In this document: positions 27,134-35,613 of the stretch, piece after piece
Layout of the letters: every line of letters starts with the position of its first letter
Numbering within the stretch: position 1 is the first letter of the stretch
Notes under the pieces: generated by a model
Databases searched by the model: none
Seen by the model: the letters and a program-made list of their open reading frames with translations, nothing else
Told to the model about the DNA's origin: nothing
Assembly (NCBI RefSeq): GCF_030433895.1
Contig: NZ_JARUXE010000035.1
Span: 1-45,900, forward strand
Origin: Arthrobacter sp. PsM3
GTDB taxonomy: Bacteria; Actinomycetota; Actinomycetes; Actinomycetales; Micrococcaceae
Direction: 5' to 3'
DNA: 45,900 nucleotides
Translations under genes and position numbers: made by a program

Positions 27134-28402
27134 ATGATGACGAACGAGCCGCAGCCGGGCCATGACCACCCTGGGTATTCCCCCGGCGGCCGGCCCCCGC
27201 TTCCCCAGCAGGCCAACCCGACGTGGCTGGGGCAGGTCCAGCCGGAGGATTACCGGCCGGCTCCTGCCAGCCAGGGCGGCCCGGGCCGGCCGGCGCCCCT
27301 GCCCGCCCTTCCGCCGGCGCCGCGGGGCCGCCGCTCCGCCGGCGTTCTCGGGCTTGCCCTGGCCGGTGGTTTCCTCGCGTTCCTCAGCGTCTTCCTGGTG
27401 CTGCCGTTCCTGCTGGGCAGCACCGGAATTGCCGGATTCGGCATCGGCTTCCTCGCCTCGCTGATTCCGCTGGGTACCGTCCTGCTGACGGTGCGCTTCA
27501 TCGACCGCTGGGAGCCCGAACCCAGGGCGCTGCTGCTTTTCGCGTTTGTCTGGGGAGCCGTCGTCTCGGTTGCGGTGACGATGCTGCTCCAGCCCTACTT
27601 CTCGTTCGTGGCCGGGCCGGCGTCCGGCCTGGACTACAAGACCTTCGCCGTGACGGTCCAGGCACCGGTGGTGGAGGAATTCGCGAAGTCCCTGGGACTG
27701 CTGTTGCTCCTGCTCTTCGCCCGGAAAAGCTTCGACGGACCGGTGGACGGTGTGGTATTCGCCTTCACGATCGCGGCCGGCTTCGCGTTCACCGAGAACA
27801 TCCTCTACTTCGGCCGTGCGATCGCCGAGTCCAGCGACCCCGGCACGGACCTCGCGGTGGTGTTTTTCCTCCGCGGGGTGATGTCTCCGTTCGCACACGC
27901 CATTTTCACGGGCACGACCGGGCTGGTCATGGGCTTCGCCGCGCGCCGCTGGAACAACGGGCTCTCCGTGCTCGCGTTCGCCGTCGGCCTCGTTCCCGCG
28001 ATGCTGCTGCACAGCGGCTGGAACAGCATGGGGCAGAACTTCCTGGCCCAGTACCTGCTGGTGCAGGTTCCGATCTTCCTGCTGGCGGTCCTGGTCATCG
28101 CGCTGCTGCGGGTCGCCGAGCGCCGGCTCACCCGCCAGCGGCTCAGGGAATACGCGGCGGCGGGCTGGTTCACCGCGGCCGAGGTTGAGATGCTGGGCAC
28201 CGGCGGCGGACGGCGTTCCGCCCTGCGCTGGGCCAACTCCATCGGCCGCGGCCCGCAAATGAAGGCCCTGCTGCGTGCCGCCACCCAGCTCGCCTTCACC
28301 CGGCAGCGGATCCTCAGCGGCCGGGACGTGCCGGTGCACCAGCTCGATGAGCGGCGCCAGCTGGCCGAGATTGCCGCCCTCCGTGCCGCCGTCGTAGGCT
28401 GA
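27134..28402 (+). CDS. PrsW-family intramembrane metalloprotease
   Basis: Polytopic membrane protein of about 422 residues. The first ~70 residues are Pro/Gly/Gln-rich and probably disordered in the cytoplasm, followed by roughly eight membrane helices and a C-terminal cytoplasmic tail. The PrsW/CPBP-like motifs are present: the Glu-Glu pair in APVVEEFAKSLG, the FAFTENILYF helix, and His residues in SPFAHAIFTG and LLHSGWNSMG, which together form the predicted metal site. In Bacillus, PrsW cleaves an anti-sigma factor; the target here is unknown. The ATG at 27134 is chosen over an upstream ATG because it follows a -10 hexamer at leaderless spacing. It is divergent from pyrR and convergent with nusB. 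Confidence 0.9.
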   Translation: MMTNEPQPGHDHPGYSPGGRPPLPQQANPTWLGQVQPEDYRPAPASQGGPGRPAPLPALPPAPRGRRSAGVLGLALAGGFLAFLSVFLVLPFLLGSTGIAGFGIGFLASLIPLGTVLLTVRFIDRWEPEPRALLLFAFVWGAVVSVAVTMLLQPYFSFVAGPASGLDYKTFAVTVQAPVVEEFAKSLGLLLLLLFARKSFDGPVDGVVFAFTIAAGFAFTENILYFGRAIAESSDPGTDLAVVFFLRGVMSPFAHAIFTGTTGLVMGFAARRWNNGLSVLAFAVGLVPAMLLHSGWNSMGQNFLAQYLLVQVPIFLLAVLVIALLRVAERRLTRQRLREYAAAGWFTAAEVEMLGTGGGRRSALRWANSIGRGPQMKALLRAATQLAFTRQRILSGRDVPVHQLDERRQLAEIAALRAAVVG

Positions 28403-28415
28403 TCCGGAGAAATGC

Positions 28416-28450
28416 AAGAACCCCGCCGGGATGTTCCGGGCGGGGTTCTT
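28416..28450. terminator. Bidirectional terminator between the PrsW-type gene and nusB
   Basis: A perfect 12-bp stem (AAGAACCCCGCC with GGCGGGGTTCTT, 11-base loop) in the convergent gap. The A/T-rich stem ends supply T runs on both strands, so it can end transcription from both sides. Confidence 0.85.
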
Positions 28451-28464
28451 TGGCGCGTCTGGCC

Positions 28465-28875
28465 TTAGGCGAGCAGCGAAGGCTTCAGCTGCTGCAGGCG
28501 GCCCAGCAGGCCGTTGATGAACGACGGCGACTCGTCCGTGGAGAGCGTCTTGGCAAGCGCCACGGCCTCACTGACGGCAACGCCGTCGGGAACGTCGTCG
28601 TTGTAGAGCAGCTCCCAGGTGCCGATCCGCAGGATGATGCGGTCCACCGACGGCATCCGCTCCAGGGTCCAGCCCTGCGAATAGGTTTCCAGGAACTCGT
28701 CGATCGCGCTCTGGTGCGAGACGACTCCCTCAACGATTTCGAGGGTGTACGGGTTGACGATCTGGTCCGTCTGCTCCCGGCGGGACTTCAGCACATCGAA
28801 CGCCGATACGGAACGCTGCTCCGCCTCGAAGAGAACATCCAGGGCCCGGTTACGGGCCTTACCGCGTGCACTCAC
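28465..28875 (-). CDS. nusB: Transcription antitermination factor NusB
   Basis: All-helical RNA-binding factor that, with NusE, promotes antitermination on rRNA operons; 136 residues. Start MSARGKARNRALDVLFEAE and the C-terminal SPSFINGLLGRL are typical. The GTG start overlaps the efp stop by one base (TAGTG). It is the last gene of the long operon. Confidence 0.95.
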   Translation of the reverse strand: MSARGKARNRALDVLFEAEQRSVSAFDVLKSRREQTDQIVNPYTLEIVEGVVSHQSAIDEFLETYSQGWTLERMPSVDRIILRIGTWELLYNDDVPDGVAVSEAVALAKTLSTDESPSFINGLLGRLQQLKPSLLA

Positions 28876-29438
28876 TAGTCGTTGACCCGCCCGAGGTAGC
28901 TGCCGTCGCGGGTGTCGACCTTGACCTTGGTGTTGTTCTCGACGAACAGCGGCACCTGGATCTCGTATCCGGTTTCGAGCGTGGCAGGCTTGGTGCCGGC
29001 CGAGGAGCGGTCGCCCTGCAGGCCCGGTTCCGTGTAGGTGATCTCGAGCACGACGCTGGGGGGCAGCTCGATGTAGAGCGGATTGCCCTCGTGGATGGCG
29101 ATGTTGACCATCTGGTTCTCGAGCATGAAGTTGGTGGCGTCACCCACGGTTGCACCCGGGACGGTGAGCTGGTCGAAGTCGGTGGTGTCCATGAACACGA
29201 AGTCCGCGCCGTCCTGGTACAGGTACTGGTAGTCGCGGCGGTCAACCGTGGCGGTTTCGATCTTGAGTCCGGCATTGAAGGTCTTGTCGACCACCTTGCC
29301 GGACATCACGTTGCGCATCTTGGTGCGCACAAACGCGCCGCCCTTGCCGGGCTTGACATGCTGGAACTCGATGATGTTCCAGAGCTGGCCCTCAAGCTTA
29401 AGGACGGTTCCGTTCTTGATGTCGTTAGTGGTTGCCAC
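28875..29438 (-). CDS. efp: Elongation factor P
   Basis: Relieves ribosome stalling at polyproline stretches; 187 residues, three OB-like domains. The loop that reaches the peptidyl transferase centre is HVKPGKGGAF, with the Lys that is modified in some lineages. GTG start at 29438 after AGAGGAAA. It is coupled to nusB, and a possible separate promoter lies upstream. Confidence 0.96.
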   Translation of the reverse strand: MATTNDIKNGTVLKLEGQLWNIIEFQHVKPGKGGAFVRTKMRNVMSGKVVDKTFNAGLKIETATVDRRDYQYLYQDGADFVFMDTTDFDQLTVPGATVGDATNFMLENQMVNIAIHEGNPLYIELPPSVVLEITYTEPGLQGDRSSAGTKPATLETGYEIQVPLFVENNTKVKVDTRDGSYLGRVND

Positions 29439-29544
29439 TGTTTCCTCTGGTTTCGTTATTGGCTGCTGCCAGCTGCAGGCCGATTATGCCAGGCAAGCAT
29501 GCCGAACGGCCCGCCAGCGCGTGTTTATCAAAAATCCAAGATCC

Positions 29545-29550
29545 ATTCTA
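29545..29550 (-). promoter_or_regulatory. Possible -10 element upstream of efp
   Basis: TAGAAT on the minus strand about 107 bases before the efp start, after the GC-rich hairpin that follows the TPR gene. No clear -35 hexamer. Confidence 0.35.
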
Positions 29551-29576
29551 CCGGTTTTGCGGGTCCGCTGCCCGAC

Positions 29577-29605
29577 GGGCCCGGGGGGCGCCCCCGCGGG
29601 GGCCC
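29577..29605 (-). terminator. GC-only hairpin downstream of the TPR gene
   Basis: GGGCCC ends flank a CCCCCGCGGGGG palindrome, 14 bases past the TPR gene stop, with no T run. It may end or attenuate the aro portion of the transcript before the efp promoter. Confidence 0.45.
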
Positions 29606-29618
29606 TGGCTGCACGGTG

Positions 29619-30137
29619 TCAGGAGGAGAGATCGAGGACGTACCGGGCGCGTTGCAGCGCCACCGTCGAGGCGTAGATCAGGGCGGCATCCGCGGACCCG
29701 GCGACGAACAGGTCCAGTGCCTTGGCGAAGCATTCGACGGCGGCGGCAGTGTTGCCGCTGGCGAAGTAGGAGCGTCCGAGGTGCTGGCGGATGACGGGCT
29801 CGTCCGGGGTGCCGCGGGTCTCGGCCAGCAGCTGCCGGAACAGTTCGACCGCCCGGTCCAGCCGGTTGGAGACCCGCAGGACGTCCGCTTCGAAAATGCG
29901 CAGGCGCAGCGAGGAGGGGTCGTTGTAGCGGGCCTCGGCGAGCAGCTCGGCCGCTTCGGCGGCGTGGCCTTGAACGAGGCGCACGAAGATCAGGTCACCG
30001 GGGTCGGCCGAGGCTGCCAGCGCTGCCGCGACGGCCTCCTCGTTGACGATCTGCGGCACCAGGGTGTCCGGGTTGATCCGGATCCCGGTAAACCCTCCGT
30101 CCGGCCAATCGCTGGTGCCGCCTGTGGAAATTGGCAT
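29619..30137 (-). CDS. Tetratricopeptide-repeat-like protein in the aro operon
   Basis: It has 172 residues, soluble, with helical hairpins of TPR type from about residue 55 onward (LIFVRLVQGHAAEAAELLAEA; LDRAVELFRQLLAE; LGRSYFASGNTAAAVECFAKAL, the last close to the TPR consensus). The ATG overlaps the aroB stop by one base (TGATG), indicating coupled translation. No enzyme motif is visible. It is probably a protein-interaction module; its partner and role are unknown. Confidence 0.85.
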   Translation of the reverse strand: MPISTGGTSDWPDGGFTGIRINPDTLVPQIVNEEAVAAALAASADPGDLIFVRLVQGHAAEAAELLAEARYNDPSSLRLRIFEADVLRVSNRLDRAVELFRQLLAETRGTPDEPVIRQHLGRSYFASGNTAAAVECFAKALDLFVAGSADAALIYASTVALQRARYVLDLSS

Positions 30138-31228
30138 CAGGAGGCGATCTCCTGGTACGCGGCGAACAGCAGCGAGGTGTCCGGGACGTCGAGGATTCCG
30201 GGGCGGGCCACGCCGTCGAGCACCACGAAGCGCAGCAGGTCACCGCGGGACTTCTTGTCCCGCCGCATGCCGTCGAGCAGGGCCTGCCAGCGGTCGCGCC
30301 GGTAGGTGATGGGCAGCCCGAGGCTTACCAGGATGCTGCGGTGCCGGTCGGCGTCGGCGTCGCTGAGGCGGCCGACGCTGCGCGAGAGTTCCGCCGCGAA
30401 CATCATCCCGACGGAGACGGCGGCGCCGTGCCGCCAGGAATAGCGCTCGACCAGTTCGATCGCGTGGCCCAGGGTGTGCCCGTAGTTGAGGATTTCGCGC
30501 TGGCCGGTTTCCTTAAGGTCCTCGGATACCACCCTGGCCTTCACCGTGATGGCGCGTTCGATGAGTTCGCGCACGGCGTCCGAGCGGGGATCGGAGACGG
30601 CGGCGGGATCGTTTTCGATCAGCTCGAGGATGGCGGGGTCGGCGATGAAGCCGCACTTGATGACCTCGGCCATGCCGGAGATGATCTCATTCTTCGGCAG
30701 CGTGTCCAGGGTGTCGAGGTCCGCCAGGACACCGGCGGGCGGGTGGAACGCCCCGACGAGGTTCTTGCCTTCGGCCGTGTTGATGCCGGTCTTGCCGCCG
30801 ACGGCGGCGTCCACCATGCCCAGCAGGCTCGTGGGCATGTGGATGACCTTGACGCCGCGCAGCCAGGTCGCGGCCACGAAGCCGGCCAGGTCCGTCACGG
30901 CCCCGCCGCCGACGGCGACGATGGCGTCCGAACGGGTGAAGTCGTTCTGGCCCAGCACCTGCCAGCAGAAGGAGGCCACCTCGATGTGCTTGCCCTCCTC
31001 GGCGTCGGGGATCTCGGCGGTGAGTGCCGTGAACCCTGCCGTGGAAAGTTCCTCCCGGACGGTGTCGCCGGTGAGGCGCAGCGCACGCGGGTGGATGACG
31101 AGGACGCGTTTGACCCGCTCCCCCAGCAGTGCCGGCAGGCCGGCCAGCAGGCCGCGGCCCACAACGACGTCGTAGTTCTCACCGGGCGTCTGCCCGGTGA
31201 CCTTGATGACTGTTGATTCAGTGGTCAC
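30137..31228 (-). CDS. aroB: 3-Dehydroquinate synthase
   Basis: Second step of the shikimate pathway (DAHP to 3-dehydroquinate), NAD- and metal-dependent; 363 residues. The NAD-binding loop is GGGAVTDLAGFVAAT, and metal ligands are in the NYGHTLGHAIE segment. The GTG start overlaps the aroK stop by 4 bases. Confidence 0.97.
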   Translation of the reverse strand: MTTESTVIKVTGQTPGENYDVVVGRGLLAGLPALLGERVKRVLVIHPRALRLTGDTVREELSTAGFTALTAEIPDAEEGKHIEVASFCWQVLGQNDFTRSDAIVAVGGGAVTDLAGFVAATWLRGVKVIHMPTSLLGMVDAAVGGKTGINTAEGKNLVGAFHPPAGVLADLDTLDTLPKNEIISGMAEVIKCGFIADPAILELIENDPAAVSDPRSDAVRELIERAITVKARVVSEDLKETGQREILNYGHTLGHAIELVERYSWRHGAAVSVGMMFAAELSRSVGRLSDADADRHRSILVSLGLPITYRRDRWQALLDGMRRDKKSRGDLLRFVVLDGVARPGILDVPDTSLLFAAYQEIAS

Positions 31229-31830
31229 TTTTCAACTTCCTTTGTCGCCGCTGGCGTGGGTACGGCCGCGGTTCCCGCGGCGGCGTAACCGCGCAGGGCA
31301 TCTTCAATCCGGTGCGCAAGGTCCGGAACGGACCCGTTCCGCACGTCGATTACCAGGTCGGCCAGCCGTTCGTAGACCGGCCGGCGGGTGGCGAACAGTG
31401 TCTTCCATCGTTCCATGGCGTCTCCGGCCAGCAGGGGCCGGCCCGAATTGCGGGCGATGCGTTCCGCCACCGTGTCCGCGTCGCACTGCAGGTAGACCAC
31501 GGTGCAGCGTTCGAGCAGTTGCTGGGTGCCGGAGTCCAGCACGGCCCCGCCGCCAAGGGAGATGACCGTGCTGCTGCCCTGCGCGTCTTCGATGGCGCGG
31601 GCGACGGCCCGGGCTTCCAGCTCCCGGAAGGCGTGCTCGCCACGGCTGGCGAAGATCTCCGCGATGGATCCGTGGTTTGCCACCACCACGACGTCGGTGT
31701 CCACGAAGGTGGCTCCCAGATGCTGCGAAAGCTGGTGTCCGATGGCTGACTTGCCCACCGCCATTGGCCCGATCAGTGCGATGGGCCTGGCGGTCCTCCC
31801 GGCCGGCGCTGCCGGCATTTCAGCGGGCAC
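31225..31830 (-). CDS. aroK: Shikimate kinase
   Basis: ATP-dependent phosphorylation of shikimate; about 201 residues. Walker A is GPMAVGKSAIG, the shikimate-binding Asp is in DTDVVV, the GGG loop is in SLGGGAVLD, and the lid Arg is in the NSGRPLL region. I took the GTG at 31830, which overlaps the aroC stop as TAGTG; an ATG four codons later is also possible because neither has a good ribosome binding site. Confidence 0.95.
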   Translation of the reverse strand: MPAEMPAAPAGRTARPIALIGPMAVGKSAIGHQLSQHLGATFVDTDVVVVANHGSIAEIFASRGEHAFRELEARAVARAIEDAQGSSTVISLGGGAVLDSGTQQLLERCTVVYLQCDADTVAERIARNSGRPLLAGDAMERWKTLFATRRPVYERLADLVIDVRNGSVPDLAHRIEDALRGYAAAGTAAVPTPAATKEVEK

Positions 31831-33029
31831 TACCGGCCGATCGAGTCCAGGGACGCCGGAATGTTGTCCAGATAACCCTTGATGTTGCGGGCGGTTTCCT
31901 GCACGGAATCGCCGCCGAACTTTTCGGTGACCGCTTCGGCCAGGACAAGGGCCACCATGGCCTCGGCGACGACACCGGCCGCGGGAACGGCACAGACGTC
32001 CGAGCGCTGGTGGTGGGCCTTGGCGGACTCGCCGGTGCTGACGTCGACGGTCTTGAGCGCGCGGGGCACGGTGGCGATCGGCTTCATCGCGGCGCGGACG
32101 CGGAGCACGTCGCCGATGCTCATGCCGCCTTCGATGCCGCCGGCGCGGTTGGAGGTGCGGATGATCTTGCCGTCCGCGTCTTTCACGATCTCGTCGTGCG
32201 CTGCCGAGCCGCGGCGGGAGGCGGTGAGGAAGCCGTCGCCGACCTCGACGCCCTTGATGGCCTGGATCCCCATCAGGGCGGCCGCAAGCCGTGAATCGAG
32301 GCGGCGGTCCCAGTGGACGTAGCTGCCCAGTCCCGGCGGAAGCCCGTAGGCGAGGACCTCGACGACGCCGCCGAGGGTTTCACCTTCCTTGTGCGCAATG
32401 TCGACCTCGGCGACCATGGCGTCGGAGGTTTCGCGGTCGAAGCAGCGCAGCGGGTCGGCGTCGAGGGCCAGGACGTCCCGCGGGAGCGGCAGCGGCCGGC
32501 CTTCCGGGACTGCCGTGCTGGCGATCGAGACGGTGTGGGAGACCAGTTCGATGCCGAGCTGCCGCAGGAACGCGGAGGCGACCGTGCCGAGGGCCACCCG
32601 GGTTGCCGTTTCGCGGGCACTGGCGCGTTCCAGCACGGGACGTGCCTCGTCGAAGCCGTATTTCTGCATGCCGGTGAAGTCGGCATGCCCGGGGCGGGGG
32701 CGGGTCAGCGGAGCATTGCGGGCCTGGTCAGCGAGGATTTCCGGGGCGACGGGGTCCGCGGACATGATCTGTTCCCACTTGGGCCACTCGGTGTTGCCGA
32801 CCTGGATGGCGACGGGGCCGCCCTGGGTGATGCCGTGGCGGACGCCGCCGAGGATCGTGACGGTGTCCTGCTCAAACTTCATCCGCGCGCCGCGGCCGTA
32901 GCCGAGCCGGCGGCGGGCCAGCGAATCGGCGATCCGGGCACTGGTGAGTTCAACACCGGCGGGCACGCCTTCAATAATTCCGACCAGGGCCGGGCCATGG
33001 GATTCTCCGGCAGTCAACCAACGCAACAT
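31830..33029 (-). CDS. aroC: Chorismate synthase
   Basis: Last common step to the aromatic amino acids: EPSP to chorismate with reduced FMN; 399 residues. GESHGPALVGIIEGVPAG, RRRLGYGRGARM and RPGHADF near the N terminus and the RSDVCAVPAAGVVAEAM block near the C terminus are diagnostic. The start is placed at the ATG 33029 (MLRWLTAGESHG), matching the family N terminus with AGGATGG upstream; an ATG three codons earlier overlaps that site. Confidence 0.97.
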   Translation of the reverse strand: MLRWLTAGESHGPALVGIIEGVPAGVELTSARIADSLARRRLGYGRGARMKFEQDTVTILGGVRHGITQGGPVAIQVGNTEWPKWEQIMSADPVAPEILADQARNAPLTRPRPGHADFTGMQKYGFDEARPVLERASARETATRVALGTVASAFLRQLGIELVSHTVSIASTAVPEGRPLPLPRDVLALDADPLRCFDRETSDAMVAEVDIAHKEGETLGGVVEVLAYGLPPGLGSYVHWDRRLDSRLAAALMGIQAIKGVEVGDGFLTASRRGSAAHDEIVKDADGKIIRTSNRAGGIEGGMSIGDVLRVRAAMKPIATVPRALKTVDVSTGESAKAHHQRSDVCAVPAAGVVAEAMVALVLAEAVTEKFGGDSVQETARNIKGYLDNIPASLDSIGR

Positions 33030-33055
33030 AAAATCCATCCTGCCATGTAAGGCGG

Positions 33056-33979
33056 TTAGAACACCCGTCGGGGTGCCCCGACTGCGTCACACATCACATC
33101 TATGACTTCCGCCGGCACGGCCGCGCCCAGGCCGGTGAAGTGGCGGACTTGTTCCACGGCCTGGTAGATGAGCATCTCCAGTCCTGGGACCACGGCGCCG
33201 CCGGCTGACTGCCAGGCGGAGGCGATCCGGCTGGGCCAGGGATCGTAGGCGGCGTCCAGCAGGACTCCGGACAGTCCCGGCCGGTTTTCCCGGGACGGCT
33301 GACCTGCGGGCCGGGCGAAAAGTCCGGCCAGTTCCCCGGCCAGCGGGTCGGCGGCCCGGGGCGGCAGCGTGCTGATGACGACGTCGGCCGCGGCCATGGC
33401 GGCCGCTGCTTCGTTCATCGGGCGGATCCTGACCGGCATGCCAAGGGCGGCAGCGGCCGCCCGTGCCTCAGCGGCGCGGCTGACATCCCGGACAAAAACG
33501 TCCGCGTCCGGCGCGCCCAGTTCCTTCAGCGCCGCGATGGCGGCGGCTGAGGTTCCGCCTCCGCCCAGGACAACACCGGTGGGTGCGGACACGGCGCCCG
33601 CGTGCCGCAGCGCGTTGACGATGCCGGCGACGTCCGTGTTGTAGCCGACCAGCCGGGTGGAACCGGTGCTGTCCCCCGGCGCCGCGGGCTCAAACGCGAC
33701 CGTGTTCACGACCCCGAGTTCGCGGGCGACCCCGCGGACCTCATCGACCTCCCGGACCATGCCGGCCTTCAGCGGCATGGTGACCGACAGGCCGCGCCAG
33801 CTCTGCCCCTGCCGCACGTCTTCCCGGACCCGGGCCATGAAGGCCGGCAGCTCCTCCTCGGTCACATCGATCGCTGTGTAATCCAGCTGCACGCCGAGAT
33901 GGGCGTAGGCGGCCCGGTGCAGCGCCGGCGACTTCGAGTGGGTGATCGGGTGCCCCAGCACGGCGGCCCGGAGCGTCAT
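33056..33979 (-). CDS. aroE: Shikimate dehydrogenase
   Basis: NADPH-dependent reduction of 3-dehydroshikimate; 307 residues. Substrate-binding GHPITHSKSPALH at the N terminus, the catalytic Lys in VTMPLKAGM, and the nucleotide-binding VLGGGGTSAAAIAAL are visible. The ATG at 33979 overlaps the mltG stop (ATGA). The order aroE-aroC-aroK-aroB then follows without gaps longer than about 30 bases. Confidence 0.96.
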   Translation of the reverse strand: MTLRAAVLGHPITHSKSPALHRAAYAHLGVQLDYTAIDVTEEELPAFMARVREDVRQGQSWRGLSVTMPLKAGMVREVDEVRGVARELGVVNTVAFEPAAPGDSTGSTRLVGYNTDVAGIVNALRHAGAVSAPTGVVLGGGGTSAAAIAALKELGAPDADVFVRDVSRAAEARAAAAALGMPVRIRPMNEAAAAMAAADVVISTLPPRAADPLAGELAGLFARPAGQPSRENRPGLSGVLLDAAYDPWPSRIASAWQSAGGAVVPGLEMLIYQAVEQVRHFTGLGAAVPAEVIDVMCDAVGAPRRVF

Positions 33980-35613
33980 ACGCAGCGTCCGGGGTTGGCC
34001 TCGCACCAGGAGTTGTAACGGGCCACATAGGTGTTGTGCTCCGCCAGCGTCTTGGAGAACATGGTTTCCTTGGTGTCCAGGTTGATGGTTACCCAGTAGA
34101 GGTACTCGTTCGTCTTGGGCTTGGCGGCCGCATCGATCGCCGTCTTGCCCGGGGAGCCGATCGGTCCCACCGGAAGACCCTGGTTGGCGTAGGTGTTGTA
34201 GGGGTTGGTTTTGTCGGCCTTCTGGACCTCGTCAATGTGGAAGCTCTTGATGCCGAGCCCGTAGGTGACCGTCGCGTCGGACTGGATCAGCCCGTTGGTC
34301 TCGGTGTTGTCCGGCTTGAGCCGGTTGTAGATTGCGCCCGCAACATCGCCGTATTCGGCCTGGCCGCCCTCGGCCTGGACGATGCTGGCGACCGTGACGA
34401 CGTCGTACTGCTTTGCGGGGTCCGTGACGCCCTGGGCCGCGAGTTCATCCAGGGTGCCGGACACGAGCTTCTTCAGCACGTCCTTGGCCGGGGTTCCCAG
34501 CGGGAAGCGGTGTTCGCCGGGGGCGAGGAAGCCCTCGAGGTTCCTGGCCTTCGCCGATACGCCGAACTGGCCGGGCGAATCGCTGAGCTCCTTGAGCTGG
34601 GCGACCGGAACGCCGGTGCCCTCGGAGATGGCCTGGAGCGATTCGTTGATCCTCAGCCCGGCGCTGAGGGCGAAGTACATGACCTTGCCCTTGTCCTTGT
34701 TCAGCAGCACGTTGACGGCGTCGGAGTTCTTCATTTCGGTGCGCATGGTGAATTCACCGGGGGCCAGCGCACCGCCGGAGGCCGCGAATTCCCGCAGGAA
34801 GGTGTCGGCGTTCGCGACTACCTTCTTTTCCTGGAGCTGCGTTGCCACCGACTTCGGACCGGCGCCCGCCGGGACGGTGATGGTGACCTGGCCGGTTCCG
34901 GGGCCCGGATAGTCGGCCACGGTGTCCCCGCCGAGGAGCGGCTTCAGGAACTGGGCGCCGACGGCGATCGCCACGATGAAAACGGTCAGGCTCAGCAGCA
35001 GCGCCAGGAAGCGGCGCCGGCGGCGGACCTTCTTGGATGGGCGCTTGGACGTGCGGATGGCGGCACCTTCGGCCAACACAATGTGGCCGTCTTCCTCGTG
35101 GTGGTATTCGGCCGGGCGGTCAGCCGCGGCGTCATAGACGTAGTGGGGTTCGTCGTCCGGGTGGACGGCGGGGCCGTCGTCAACCCCGGCGTCATGGCGG
35201 TGTCCGTGGCCCGGCGCAGCGTCAGCTTCACCGTGGGCGGCGTCCTGCTGCCCCGGCTCTTCGTGGACCAGCTCGTGCAGCGCAACATCCTGGTGGACGG
35301 GCTCTTCCCGGACGGGCTCGTCGTGCACCGGCGCGGCGTGCGCGGCGTCTTCGGGCATGGGCTCATCGTGGACTTGTTCGTGATGCACGGTGGGGGCAAC
35401 TGCGGGGAGGTCAGGCGCGTCGGCAGCGTGGATCGGCTCAGACAGGACCGGCTGGGGGGTGTGCTCGCCGGTTTCGAAAGCCTGCGGCGGGATAGCGTCG
35501 TGACCCTGGGTCCCCTGGAACTTCTCCCGGGCCCTGATCTCTTTGCGGGTCAGCGGTCGGCCGGCGCCGCCGAGAGCCTCACCGGAGGGGTCGTCACTGT
35601 TGACCGGGCTCAC
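33976..35613 (-). CDS. mltG: Endolytic murein transglycosylase MltG (YceG-like)
   Basis: Membrane enzyme that cuts nascent glycan strands, thought to end peptidoglycan chain elongation; 545 residues. A cytoplasmic N-terminal region of about 195 residues is acidic and Pro/His/Glu-rich (about 20 His between residues 38 and 177, with repeated VHDEP/VHEEP-like units). A basic RRRRR stop-transfer and one membrane helix at about 202-224 follow, then a LysM-like segment and the YceG domain outside the membrane. The catalytic Glu is about residue 415 (ASIVQAEGG), with NGLIQSDATVTYGLG downstream. The GTG start at 35613 has AAGG upstream and lies 20 bases inside ruvX. Confidence 0.95.
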   Translation of the reverse strand: MSPVNSDDPSGEALGGAGRPLTRKEIRAREKFQGTQGHDAIPPQAFETGEHTPQPVLSEPIHAADAPDLPAVAPTVHHEQVHDEPMPEDAAHAAPVHDEPVREEPVHQDVALHELVHEEPGQQDAAHGEADAAPGHGHRHDAGVDDGPAVHPDDEPHYVYDAAADRPAEYHHEEDGHIVLAEGAAIRTSKRPSKKVRRRRRFLALLLSLTVFIVAIAVGAQFLKPLLGGDTVADYPGPGTGQVTITVPAGAGPKSVATQLQEKKVVANADTFLREFAASGGALAPGEFTMRTEMKNSDAVNVLLNKDKGKVMYFALSAGLRINESLQAISEGTGVPVAQLKELSDSPGQFGVSAKARNLEGFLAPGEHRFPLGTPAKDVLKKLVSGTLDELAAQGVTDPAKQYDVVTVASIVQAEGGQAEYGDVAGAIYNRLKPDNTETNGLIQSDATVTYGLGIKSFHIDEVQKADKTNPYNTYANQGLPVGPIGSPGKTAIDAAAKPKTNEYLYWVTINLDTKETMFSKTLAEHNTYVARYNSWCEANPGRCV

